From G963666705 sp963666705 (GTDB lineage: Bacteria > Pseudomonadota > Alphaproteobacteria > CADEGL01), in assembly GCA_963666705.2 (NCBI GenBank), contig CAXXKO010000001.1, positions 248,001-312,000 on the forward strand: DNA of 64,000 bases, written 5' to 3'. The notes under the pieces were generated by a model that ran no database searches, had not been told where the DNA came from, and saw nothing but the letters and a program-made list of their open reading frames with translations. Within the stretch, counting starts at the first letter, position 1. Each line of letters opens with the position of its first letter. Both the position numbers and the translations under genes were made by a program. This document shows positions 54,485 through 62,385 of the stretch, piece by piece.

Positions 54485-55935
54485 GGGGATGTCCCGGGCT
54501 CTGTTGAAAAGCTGAAGTAGGCGTCGTCCGCCTGGAGCCGCTAGGCTCTGGGTGCTGATTCCATCAAGGAGAACGACGCCATGACCAAGACTACACGCAA
54601 CGACCGTTCCTCGGAACCATCCTGTCGGCTCTTGCCATCGATGCCGGAGGCCTTCGACGATCTGCGCATGAGCGTCGATCGCTTCTGCCTTTTGGCGGGC
54701 CTCGAGTCTTTGAACGAGATGATGTCGGCGGACGCGGAAGCCTTGTGCGGTTCGCGCCACGCCCGCTCGGGCGAGCGCAAGGGCCATCGATGGGGCACGA
54801 CCCGGAGCGAGATCGCCTACCACGGCGGCAAAGTGAAGGTCGAGCGCCCTCGGGTGCGGGACTTCGCGGGTCGGGAGATGAGCCTGCCGAGTTGGGAGCT
54901 GCTGTCGGAACCCGAACTCTTGCAAGCCTGGGCGATGAATCTGATGGTGATCAACGTCTCGACCCGCAAGTATGCCCGCGCGGTGCGCCTGCCGGACGAT
55001 GCGGGCGGCGATCTGCCGGCGGCATCGGGTGACGCAACCTCGAAGTCGGCGGTCTCGCGCCGTTTCGTGGCGTTGACGCGAAGCAAGCTGAAGGCCTGGC
55101 TGGCGAGCCCGCTCGACGATCTCGATCTCGTGGTGCTCCAGATCGACGGGCTCCATGTCGGCGATCACCTGATGGTGGCGGCGATCGGCATCGACACCGG
55201 CGGCGCGAAGCACGTGCTGGGCCTGGCCGAGGGCGCGACGGAGAACGCGGCCACGGTGCAAGCCATGCTCGACAACCTGATCGAGCGCGGTCTCGATCCC
55301 GAACGGCCTCGGCTCTACATCGTCGACGGCGCCAAGGCGCTCTCGAAGGCGATCCGGCGGACCTTCGGGCGGGCGGCGGCCCTCCAGCGCTGCCAGGTGC
55401 ACAAGGGGCGCAACATCACGGACCGGCTGGACGAGAGCCTCCATGCCGGCGTCAGGAAGGTCTTGCGGCAGGCCTGGCAGCAGGACGACGCGGCCAAGGC
55501 CGAACGGCTCTTGCGCAACCTCGCCCGCCGTCTGGAGCATGACGCACCCGGCGTCTCGGGCTCGATCCTGGAGGGCCTGGACGAGATCCTGACCGTGATC
55601 CGGCTCGGCCTCCCGCCGCAACTTCGACACTCGCTGGCTTGCACCAACGCCATCGAGAACGCGATCGGCACCGTCCGGACGGTGCAGCGGAACGTCAAGC
55701 GCTGGCGCAACGCCGAGATGGCGCTGCGTTGGACCGCCGCCGGCCTCTTGGAGGCGCAAAAGACCTTCCGCCGCCTCAAGGCCTACCGCCAGCTCCCCGT
55801 CCTTGACGCCGCCCTGCGGGAGGCGGTGAGAAAGGCCGGAGCAAAGTCCGTCATTGAAGACATCGAGGTGGCCGCGTAGCCTCTCGATCAGACGATGCCT
55901 ATCTCGCACTTTTCAACATTGGGCGGGACATTGCC
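54485..55935 (+). mobile_element. IS256-family insertion sequence B
   Basis: The 1451-bp element is bounded by imperfect inverted ends (GGGGATGTCCCG...TGTTGAAAAG and its partner) and flanked by the perfect 8-bp duplication CCATAGCG at 54477-54484 and 55936-55943. It separates the flgB and csrA upstream regions and ends 38 bases before the csrA start. Confidence 0.92.
54581..55879 (+). CDS. IS256-family transposase (element B)
   Basis: The 432-residue Mutator-type transposase has VVLQIDGLHVGDHLMVAAIG, LYIVDGAKALSKAIRRTFG, QRCQVHKGRNITDRL and CTNAIENAIGTVRTV, the family DDE and C-terminal blocks. ATG 54581 follows AAGGAGAACG. The frame is complete. Confidence 0.93.
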   Translation: MTKTTRNDRSSEPSCRLLPSMPEAFDDLRMSVDRFCLLAGLESLNEMMSADAEALCGSRHARSGERKGHRWGTTRSEIAYHGGKVKVERPRVRDFAGREMSLPSWELLSEPELLQAWAMNLMVINVSTRKYARAVRLPDDAGGDLPAASGDATSKSAVSRRFVALTRSKLKAWLASPLDDLDLVVLQIDGLHVGDHLMVAAIGIDTGGAKHVLGLAEGATENAATVQAMLDNLIERGLDPERPRLYIVDGAKALSKAIRRTFGRAAALQRCQVHKGRNITDRLDESLHAGVRKVLRQAWQQDDAAKAERLLRNLARRLEHDAPGVSGSILEGLDEILTVIRLGLPPQLRHSLACTNAIENAIGTVRTVQRNVKRWRNAEMALRWTAAGLLEAQKTFRRLKAYRQLPVLDAALREAVRKAGAKSVIEDIEVAA

Positions 55936-55973
55936 CCATAGCGCGCGCCATTTTCGAGGGGCCAGGTAGGACC

Positions 55974-56216
55974 ATGCTTTATCTGACACGAAAGATGGGT
56001 GACTCGGTCGTCATCGACGACAACATCGAGGTGACGGTCGTCGAGATTCACGGCAAGTCCGTGAAGCTCGGCATCACCTTCCCGCCCGAAGTCACCGTGC
56101 TGCGGCGGGAGCTCTACGATCGCATCCAGGCGGAAAACCGCGCCGCCGCCGCTTCCGGCGCCGACTTCGCGGCGAGCTTCGCGATCTCGGTGCAGGCCGA
56201 AGCGGACAAGACCTGA
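55974..56216 (+). CDS. csrA: CsrA/RsmA post-transcriptional regulator
   Basis: The 80-residue protein starts MLYLTRKMGDSVVIDDNIEV, then VTVVEIHGKSVKLGITFPPE and VTVLRRELYDRIQ, which is CsrA, with R6 and the GITFPPEV(T/P) region for RNA binding. The tail is longer than the enterobacterial form. It would repress or stabilise flagellar mRNAs. The IS256 insertion 38 bases upstream has probably removed the native promoter. Confidence 0.93.
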   Translation: MLYLTRKMGDSVVIDDNIEVTVVEIHGKSVKLGITFPPEVTVLRRELYDRIQAENRAAAASGADFAASFAISVQAEADKT

Positions 56217-56255
56217 TCGCCGCCCCTCGGGGCGGACGCCGTCAGAGCGGCCGGG

Positions 56256-57104
56256 TCAAACGGGCCGGTCGCCGTCGATCGTCACCCGGTGCATGACGCG
56301 GCGCATGTCCGCATGCCCGTTGGGGCCGTCATGGAAATCGGCGATGGCGAAGTGCTGGGTGCAGCGGTTGTCCCAGAAGGCGATCGAATCCTCGCGCCAG
56401 CGGAAGCGGCAGGTGAATTCGGGCCGGCGCTGATGCTGGTACAGATAGTCGAGCAGCGGCCGGCTCTCCTCCACCGTCATGTCCTCGAACCGTATGGTGA
56501 AGCCGGAGCTGACGAAGAGCAGCTTGCGCCCCGTCTCCGGGTGGGTGCGAACGACCGGATGGACCGATTCGATCGGCTCGCCCTCCTTGAGGCGCATGCT
56601 CTTGTAGGCCTGCGAGAACCGGGCCGCTTCACCCGACGAATGCACGGCCCGGAGGCCTTGGAGCATCGCCTTCATGCCGTCCGAGAGGGTCTCGTAGGCG
56701 AGGTACATGTTGGACCAGATGGTGTCCCCGGCATGGGGCGGGACGGCGCGGGCATAGAGGATGGAGCCGAGCGCCGGCTTCTCGAGGAAGGTCACGTCGG
56801 CATGCCAGTTGCCGCCCCAGTTTCTAGCCTCGCCCGGCTCGCGGATGACCTGCACGATCTCGGGATGGCCCTCCATGCCCTGGACGTAGGGGTGGATGTT
56901 GAGGGTCCCGAACCGGCGCCCGAGCGCCTTGTGCTGGTCGGGCGTGATGTGCTGGTCGCGGAAGAAGATCACCAGGTGGTCGAGGAAAGCCTGGTGAATG
57001 TCCGAAATGGTCTCGTTGTCGAGGTCTTGCGATAGATCGACGCCCGCGAGCTCGGCACCCAGGGCGCCGGCGATCGGTTGCACGTCGATTGCCTGGTAAC
57101 CCAT
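56256..57104 (-). CDS. TauD/TfdA-family 2-oxoglutarate dioxygenase
   Basis: The 282-residue protein has the iron site H101-x-D103 (GNWHADVTF) and distal H251 (NRCTQHFAI), and a distal arginine for 2-oxoglutarate near R268. Members release sulfite from taurine or cleave aryloxyalkanoates; the substrate is not readable here. ATG 57104 (MGYQAIDVQP) is chosen as the family start. It converges with csrA. Confidence 0.88.
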   Translation of the reverse strand: MGYQAIDVQPIAGALGAELAGVDLSQDLDNETISDIHQAFLDHLVIFFRDQHITPDQHKALGRRFGTLNIHPYVQGMEGHPEIVQVIREPGEARNWGGNWHADVTFLEKPALGSILYARAVPPHAGDTIWSNMYLAYETLSDGMKAMLQGLRAVHSSGEAARFSQAYKSMRLKEGEPIESVHPVVRTHPETGRKLLFVSSGFTIRFEDMTVEESRPLLDYLYQHQRRPEFTCRFRWREDSIAFWDNRCTQHFAIADFHDGPNGHADMRRVMHRVTIDGDRPV

Positions 57105-57205
57105 GACAAAAGGTCTCCCGCCCGGTTGTCCCCCGCCGCGGCGCCCGCAGCCCGTCGAAGATGCGCCCGACGGCACCACCGGTCAAGCGCGGTTGCACCG
57201 GCCCG

Positions 57206-58024
57206 TCACTCCTCGAACTGGGCCTCGCGCCAGCGGATGGCGGCGCCGAGCCCATCGCGCTTGCGGATCTCGCTGAACCGCTTGTACATCTCCGTCGGCG
57301 TCGCATCGAGAATGGCGCCGGTCTCGATACCGAAACGGATGGATTGCCGGAAGCCCATGATCTCGGCGCTCTGGTTGATCGCCGACTTGGTGGCCTTGAG
57401 GGCCTCGAGCTCCACGGCCGCCAGCCGGCGGGCGTAGCGGAAGGTCTCGGCCTCGAGGTCCTCGTCCGGGAAGACGCGGTTGACCATGCCGATATCCTCG
57501 GCTTCCCGGGCACCGATCAAATCGCCCGTATAGAGCAGCTCGCGTGCCTTCTTGAGGCCGACGACCCACGGCATGACGATGGCGGGCGGCGCCGTCGAGA
57601 AGCGAATCTCAGGCTCGCCGAAGATGGCGTCCTCGGACGCGAAGGTGACGCAGCACATCATCGCCAGCTCGCAGCTGCCGGCGACGCAATGGCCCCGCAC
57701 CATGGCGATGACGGGCTTGCGGCAGTCCCAAGGGGTGATCTCGAAGGCGACGCAGGCGCTCAACATATCGCGGCAGTTCTCGGCGCCGCGCCCGCCGAAG
57801 GCTTCCGACCAGTCGATCTTGAGGTCGAAGCCCGCGCCGAAGCTCTTGCCCGCGCCGCTCAGCACGATGACGCGCACCTCGCCGTCCGACTCGGCCCGGG
57901 CGAGCGCCTGGGGCAGCTCGCGCATCATGACGAGATCGATGGCATTCAGCACATGGGGCCGGTTGAGCCTGACATGGGCAATCCGGTCGGCCGCCTCGTA
58001 TTCTATGGTCTGCCACTCGCTCAT
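57206..58024 (-). CDS. Enoyl-CoA hydratase/isomerase-family protein
   Basis: The 272-residue crotonase has the oxyanion-hole region SGAGKSFGAGFDLK and MVRGHCVAGSCELAMMCCVTFASEDAIFGEPE, in which the catalytic glutamates usually lie. It may hydrate an enoyl-CoA or act as an isomerase. ATG 58024 fits the family start; a longer frame overlaps the divergent promoter. Confidence 0.88.
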   Translation of the reverse strand: MSEWQTIEYEAADRIAHVRLNRPHVLNAIDLVMMRELPQALARAESDGEVRVIVLSGAGKSFGAGFDLKIDWSEAFGGRGAENCRDMLSACVAFEITPWDCRKPVIAMVRGHCVAGSCELAMMCCVTFASEDAIFGEPEIRFSTAPPAIVMPWVVGLKKARELLYTGDLIGAREAEDIGMVNRVFPDEDLEAETFRYARRLAAVELEALKATKSAINQSAEIMGFRQSIRFGIETGAILDATPTEMYKRFSEIRKRDGLGAAIRWREAQFEE

Positions 58025-58193
58025 ATCCGTCGTGCCTTTCGCTTCGGAAGTTGGCGGCGGCGCAGTCTGCCAGCCGGCCACAGTGCGCGTCCACCCCGGG
58101 GGCTTGGCTTCGTGGGGCGTTTGGACCGACAATTGCTCCCCGGAGGGGATGGCGCGTGGGCCGGCCCCGGCCAGTACGGTCATCCCAGACGCC

Positions 58194-59729
58194 ATGACGG
58201 ACGCAAGCGACACAATCGCGATCACCCCGCTCAGGCGGGCGCTGATCATGCTGACCGTCTGTACCAGCACGACCCTCTATATCCTCAACCAGACCAATGT
58301 GGTGGTGGCGCTGCCGCACATGCAGGGCGCCTTCTCCACCACCCGGGACCAGATTTCCTGGGTCCTCACCTCCTACATCGTGGCCATGGCCATCTCTCTG
58401 GCCTGCGCCGGGTGGTTCAGCAACCGGTTCGGCCGCAAGCGCGTCTACCTGACGGCCCTGGCGGGCTTCACCGTGGCCTCGGCATTGTGCGGCACCGCCG
58501 ATTCCCTGGAGATGGAATTGACCTACCGCCTGATCCAGGGCGCCTTCGCCGGACCCATCCTGCCCTTCTCCCAGGCCATCGTCCTGGACATCTACCCCAA
58601 GGAGCGGCACGGCACGGCCCTGGGCTTCTTCGGCGTCGGCATCACCATCGGGCCGGTACTGGGGCCCATCCTCGGCGGCATGCTGATCGAGGCCTATAAC
58701 TGGCGCTGGGTGTTCTATTTCAACGTCCCATTCGGGGTCGTGCTGTTCCTCGCCGTCCTCGCCTTCGTGCCGGTACGCGAGGAGGGCACGGGACGGCGCT
58801 TCGATTGGGCCGGCTTCGCCGCCCTCGCCATCGCGCTCGCGGCGCTGCAATACATGCTCAACCGCGGCGGACGGCTGGACTGGTTCGAATCGACGGAGAT
58901 CGTCGTCGCCTTCGGCCTGGCGATGCTCGGCACCTATCTCTTCGTCGTCCACAGCGCGACGACGCGCCACCCCTTCCTCGAGCCCGCCATGTTCCACAAC
59001 CGCAACATGGTGATGGGGCTCTTCTTCATCTTCGCCTGGTCGATGACCGTGGCCTCGCCCATCGTGCTCCTGTCCCTGCGCCTGCAGAACGTGGGCGACT
59101 ACCCCGCCATCGCCATCGGCTGGGCCCTGGTGCCGCGCGGCCTCGGCGGCATCATCGCCATGCTGCTGGTCGGCCGGGTGATACGCCTCGTCCGCCCCAA
59201 CATCGTGGCCACCTTCGGATTCCTCAGCATCTCGACATCGGCGTGGATGATGTCCATGTGGCCCACCGAGCCAACGACCTGGGAGATTTTCTGGTCGGGG
59301 TTCCTGGTCGGCATCGGCTCCGCCTTCGCCTACGTGCCGCTGACCGTTTTCGCCTTCTCGACCCTCTCCGCGCGCTACCGCACCGACGGCTCTTCCATGC
59401 TGAGCCTCGTCCTCAACATGGGGTCGAGCGTCGGGATCACCGTGCTCGTCATCGTCCTGACCCACGGTGTTCAGGTGGCGCACGACGACCTGGCCCAGTT
59501 CGTCTCGCCGTTCAACCAGTTCTTCCAGGGGGGTGCGACGCCGGAGGCATGGGACCTCGGCGCCACCCAGGGACTGCTCGCGCTCGAAAACGTGGTCCAG
59601 CGCCAGGCGACGACGATCGCCTACAACAACAGCTTCCGCCTGGTCATGCTATGGACCGCGGTCATCGCGCCGCTGGTTTATTTCGTCGTCCGGCCGGTGA
59701 CGGGCGCCGGAGCCGCGAGAGCGAAGTAG
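58194..59729 (+). CDS. EmrB/QacA-type (DHA2) multidrug MFS transporter
   Basis: The 511-residue protein has 14 predicted helices. It shows NQTNVVVALPHMQGAF, the antiporter loop WFSNRFGRKRVYLTAL and LGFFGVGITIGPVLGPILGG (motif C). It would export drugs or other amphiphiles by proton antiport. No membrane-fusion partner is adjacent. ATG 58194 is in frame with the rest. Confidence 0.9.
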   Translation: MTDASDTIAITPLRRALIMLTVCTSTTLYILNQTNVVVALPHMQGAFSTTRDQISWVLTSYIVAMAISLACAGWFSNRFGRKRVYLTALAGFTVASALCGTADSLEMELTYRLIQGAFAGPILPFSQAIVLDIYPKERHGTALGFFGVGITIGPVLGPILGGMLIEAYNWRWVFYFNVPFGVVLFLAVLAFVPVREEGTGRRFDWAGFAALAIALAALQYMLNRGGRLDWFESTEIVVAFGLAMLGTYLFVVHSATTRHPFLEPAMFHNRNMVMGLFFIFAWSMTVASPIVLLSLRLQNVGDYPAIAIGWALVPRGLGGIIAMLLVGRVIRLVRPNIVATFGFLSISTSAWMMSMWPTEPTTWEIFWSGFLVGIGSAFAYVPLTVFAFSTLSARYRTDGSSMLSLVLNMGSSVGITVLVIVLTHGVQVAHDDLAQFVSPFNQFFQGGATPEAWDLGATQGLLALENVVQRQATTIAYNNSFRLVMLWTAVIAPLVYFVVRPVTGAGAARAK

Positions 59730-59754
59730 CACCGCCAGGCGCCCCCGCCCTAAA

Positions 59755-59815
59755 CCAATTGTTAACCACGCCCCGTGCAGTATCCCGCGAGGCACGGGCG
59801 GCTGATTCGAAAGCG
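59755..59815 (+). promoter_or_regulatory. 60-base segment shared with 5316-5376, upstream of the flhX-like gene
   Basis: CCAATTGTTAACCACGCCCC and GCAGTATCCCGCGAGGCAC match the segment at 5316 at about 49 of 60 positions. It lies within 70 bases of the flhX start, and could be a promoter or a regulator site. TTAACCA resembles a single CtrA half-site. Confidence 0.45.
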
Positions 59816-59821
59816 CGCGAC

Positions 59822-60163
59822 TTGAGAGAGAAATTACGGCACGAGGCCGCGGGCAATTTCCGGCCCATCCGGGATGACGACAGCGCCATCGCCGTCGCCG
59901 TGGGGCGCCAACCGCGGAGCGATGTCGCGCCCAAGGTCCTGGCCACCGGGCGCGGGGCGCTCGCCGCGCGGATCATCGAGATCGCCCACGCCGCCGGCGT
60001 CAGGGTGCGCGAGGATGAGGATCTGGCCCAGCTCCTCTCGGTGCTGGAAGAGGACAGCGAAATCCCGATCGAGGCATTCGAGGCCGTATCGGAGATCCTC
60101 AGCTACGTCTACCGGGCCAATGGCGACGCGCGGCCCGAAACCGCGCCGGAGGGCGAATCGTGA
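59822..60163 (+). CDS. FlhB C-terminal-domain homologue (FlhX)
   Basis: The protein of about 113 residues matches the FlhB/EscU cytoplasmic domain downstream of the cleavage site: SAIAVAVGRQPRSDVAPKVLATGRGALAARIIEIAH, VRVREDEDLAQLLSVLEEDSEIP and FEAVSEILSYVYRAN. FlhX-like proteins can partly replace FlhB-CC in export control. The start is uncertain: TTG 59822 is the best in-frame choice and TTG 59759 is possible. It overlaps the next gene by four bases. Confidence 0.8.
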   Translation: MREKLRHEAAGNFRPIRDDDSAIAVAVGRQPRSDVAPKVLATGRGALAARIIEIAHAAGVRVREDEDLAQLLSVLEEDSEIPIEAFEAVSEILSYVYRANGDARPETAPEGES

Positions 60164-60486
60164 AACAATCCAACATCCTCCAGGAGCTCGAGTCGGTAAC
60201 CAACCTCGTTATCGCCTCGCGCGAGGCGGTGCGCGAGGGGCGGCCAGCCGATTTTCCCGGTTTCGAAGCCCGCATCGACACCATGTGCGCGGCCCTCGGC
60301 CGCCTGCCGCAAGAGACCGCCCGCACCTATCGCTCGCCCCTCATTGCCTTCATCGACGAGCTCGACAAGCTGACGACCGAGTTGCGGACCCGGCACCAGG
60401 AGATGCGCGGCGAGATTTCCGGCCTGGCCGGACGCCAGCGCGCGACCGCCGCCTACGGCCGCACGCAGACCGGCGGGAAGCCCTAG
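60160..60486 (+). CDS. Hypothetical protein coupled to flhX
   Basis: The 108-residue product starts with GTG 60160 overlapping the flhX stop (GTGA). It is mainly helical (ILQELESVTNLVIASREAVR, IDELDKLTTELRTRHQEMRG) with a polar tail. Its position suggests a flagellar chaperone of FlgN/FliT type, but no motif proves this. Its TAG stop lies inside the palindromic repeat that follows. Confidence 0.55.
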   Translation: MKQSNILQELESVTNLVIASREAVREGRPADFPGFEARIDTMCAALGRLPQETARTYRSPLIAFIDELDKLTTELRTRHQEMRGEISGLAGRQRATAAYGRTQTGGKP

Positions 60487-60723
60487 TGGTTCGAACCCGA
60501 CGAAAGAGTCCCCCTCTCCCTTGGGGAGAGGGCCGGGGTGAGGCGACGTGCGTCGGCGCGTTATCAAGAGTCTTTGCGCCGCCTACCGGCGGCCAAGCCC
60601 TCACCCTCCCGCTTCGCGGGACACTATCCTTACCCCTCACCCTCCCGCTTCGCGGGGCCCTCCCTCTCCCCCCAAAGGGAAGAAGTGGGGAGAGGGTTCC
60701 AAGTGTCAGACGCCAACCACTAG
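60483..60723. repeat. CTAG-bounded palindromic repeat, long copy
   Basis: It starts CTAGTGGTTCGAACCCGACG and ends CCACTAG, about 240 bases. Within it CCCTCACCCTCCCGCTTCGC occurs twice. Arms CCTCTCCCTTGGGGAGAGG and TGGGGAGAGGGTTCCAAG match the other repeat copies. Confidence 0.7.
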
Positions 60724-60809
60724 TGGAGAGAACGCGGCGATTCGAACCCTCTCCCCAACCCTCTTCCCGTGGGGAGAGGGGGACTCTCATGTCGCGTCCA
60801 CGCCACTAG
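60721..60809. repeat. CTAG-bounded palindromic repeat, short copy next to fliO
   Basis: A second copy shares its left edge with the preceding repeat. It has TTCGAACCCTCTCCCC and CGTGGGGAGAGGGGGACTC, and ends in CCACTAG seven bases before the fliO start codon. Confidence 0.65.
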
Positions 60810-60815
60810 AGCCCC

Positions 60816-61160
60816 ATGGATCTCGATACCTATTTCCGCTTTCTGATCGCGCTCGTCTTCGTCCTGGCGCTGATCGGCCTCCTCGCCTGGCTCGCGCGGC
60901 GCTATGGGTTCGGCGGCGGCGCCGTCGCCCGCGGCGCGGGCAAGTCCCGACGCCTCGCCATCGTCGAGGTCACCGCCCTCGACGCCAAGCGCCGACTCGT
61001 CCTCGTGCGGCGCGACGACGTGGAGCATCTGGTGGTGCTCGGCGCGGGATCGGACCTGCTGGTCGAGAGCGGCATCCCGGCACCGCCGGCGCCGTCGGCG
61101 GAGGGCGGGGCGAGCTTCAGGGATTCCCTCGCGGCCTCGGGCGGGGAGGCGGGCGCGTGA
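60816..61160 (+). CDS. fliO: Flagellar export protein FliO
   Basis: The 114-residue protein has one N-terminal membrane helix (FLIALVFVLALIGLLAWLARR), then a basic segment and a beta-rich domain (RLAIVEVTALDAKRRLVLVRRDDVEHLVVLG). This is FliO, which helps to assemble FliP. It overlaps fliP by four bases (GTGA). Confidence 0.85.
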   Translation: MDLDTYFRFLIALVFVLALIGLLAWLARRYGFGGGAVARGAGKSRRLAIVEVTALDAKRRLVLVRRDDVEHLVVLGAGSDLLVESGIPAPPAPSAEGGASFRDSLAASGGEAGA

Positions 61161-61894
61161 GGCGCACGGCGCTCCTCATGACGGCGGGGCTTCTCGTCCT
61201 TCTCGCCGTGGCCGGCCCGGCCGCGGCACAGACCTTCTCCCTCGATTTCGGCGACGGCTCGTCCACCACGGGCCGCATCGTCCAGCTCCTGGCGCTGCTC
61301 ACGGTCCTGAGCTTGGCGCCCTCGATCCTCGTCATGGTGACGTCCTTCACCCGCATCGTGGTCGTGCTCTCCTTCCTGCGCAGCGCCCTCGGCCTGCAGC
61401 AGACGCCGCCCAACGCGGTCCTCATCAGCCTCGCCCTGTTCCTCACCGCCTTCATCATGGCACCGGTGCTGGAGGAGTCCTACGCGGCGGGCATCGCCCC
61501 CCTGATCGAACAGCGCATCACCGAGGAGGAGGCCTTCGACCGCGCCGTTGCCCCCGTCCACGAATTCATGATGCGCCACGTGCGCGGCCAGGACCTCGCC
61601 CTCTTCATGGAGATGTCGGGCAACGACGAGATGGCCACGCCCGCGGAGATGCCGCTGCGCATCCTGGTCCCGGCCTTCCTCATCAGCGAGTTGCGCCGCG
61701 CCTTCGAGATCGGCTTCCTGCTCTTCGTGCCCTTCCTCATTATCGACATGGTGGTGGCCTCGATTCTCATGTCCATGGGCATGATGATGCTGCCGCCGAT
61801 CATGATCTCGCTGCCCTTCAAGCTGATCTTCTTCGTGCTCGTGGACGGCTGGTACATGGTCGCCGGCAGCCTGGTGCAGAGCTTCGGGCCGTAG
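61157..61894 (+). CDS. fliP: Flagellar export-gate protein FliP
   Basis: The 245-residue protein has a cleavable leader (LLVLLAVAGPAAAQTF) and the FliP blocks MVTSFTRIVVVLSFLRSALG LQQTPPN, PLRILVPAFLISELRRAFEI and ILMSMGMMMLPPIMISLPFK. The GTG at 61157 overlaps the fliO stop and is favoured over an ATG seven codons in. It forms the export gate with FliQ and FliR, whose genes lie 11 kb away. Confidence 0.94.
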   Translation: MRRTALLMTAGLLVLLAVAGPAAAQTFSLDFGDGSSTTGRIVQLLALLTVLSLAPSILVMVTSFTRIVVVLSFLRSALGLQQTPPNAVLISLALFLTAFIMAPVLEESYAAGIAPLIEQRITEEEAFDRAVAPVHEFMMRHVRGQDLALFMEMSGNDEMATPAEMPLRILVPAFLISELRRAFEIGFLLFVPFLIIDMVVASILMSMGMMMLPPIMISLPFKLIFFVLVDGWYMVAGSLVQSFGP

Positions 61895-61946
61895 CCCGGC
61901 GAGCCGCCCCTCGGGTAGGCGACTCCGGTATTAACCGGGCGCCTGG

Positions 61947-62330
61947 TTACGCCTTCGCCGCCCAGCAATCGATCTCGATATAGCAGGCCTCGCGAACGAG
62001 GCCGGAGACGAGGACGAGGGTGTCGGTCGGTACGTAGTCGCCCAAATGGCGCTCCAGGATCGGGCCGTAGGCGGGTAGGTCCGCGCGCCGGGTCATGAAA
62101 ACGTTGAGCTTGATAATGTCCTCGCGACCCATGCCAGCATCGTCGAGTATGGTCAGGATGTTGCGGAACACTTGGTCGGCCTGGTCCTCGAAGCTCTCGG
62201 CCAGGACGCCATCGGCATCCACCCCGACCTGGCCCGAGGTGCAGATGAGGCGCGCGCCCGGCGCCAGCTCGATGCCGTGGGAGTAGCCGATGCCGGGCGG
62301 CATGGAGGCGGGATTGTGGATCTTGTTCAT
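61947..62330 (-). CDS. RidA-family protein (second copy in the window)
   Basis: The 127-residue protein starts MNKIHNPASMPPGIGYSHGI and has RLICTSGQVGVDADG, NILTILDDAGMGREDIIKLN and DTLVLVSGLVREACYIEIDC. The usual substrate-binding arginine near PPAR is not seen in that form (PTDTLV instead), so it may not be a classical deaminase. Start ATG 62330 is well placed; longer frames lack similarity. Confidence 0.82.
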   Translation of the reverse strand: MNKIHNPASMPPGIGYSHGIELAPGARLICTSGQVGVDADGVLAESFEDQADQVFRNILTILDDAGMGREDIIKLNVFMTRRADLPAYGPILERHLGDYVPTDTLVLVSGLVREACYIEIDCWAAKA

Positions 62331-62385
62331 GGCGCGGGACCTCGGCTGTTGACGATAGGTGTGCCGGCCGCGGCCGGCAGCGCCC

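Noticed and set aside
13291..60809. tRNA genes, because GGTTCGAA(T/C)C resembles a T-arm
   Set aside because: The motif occurs only inside the CTAG-bounded palindromes, with no acceptor or anticodon stem around it.
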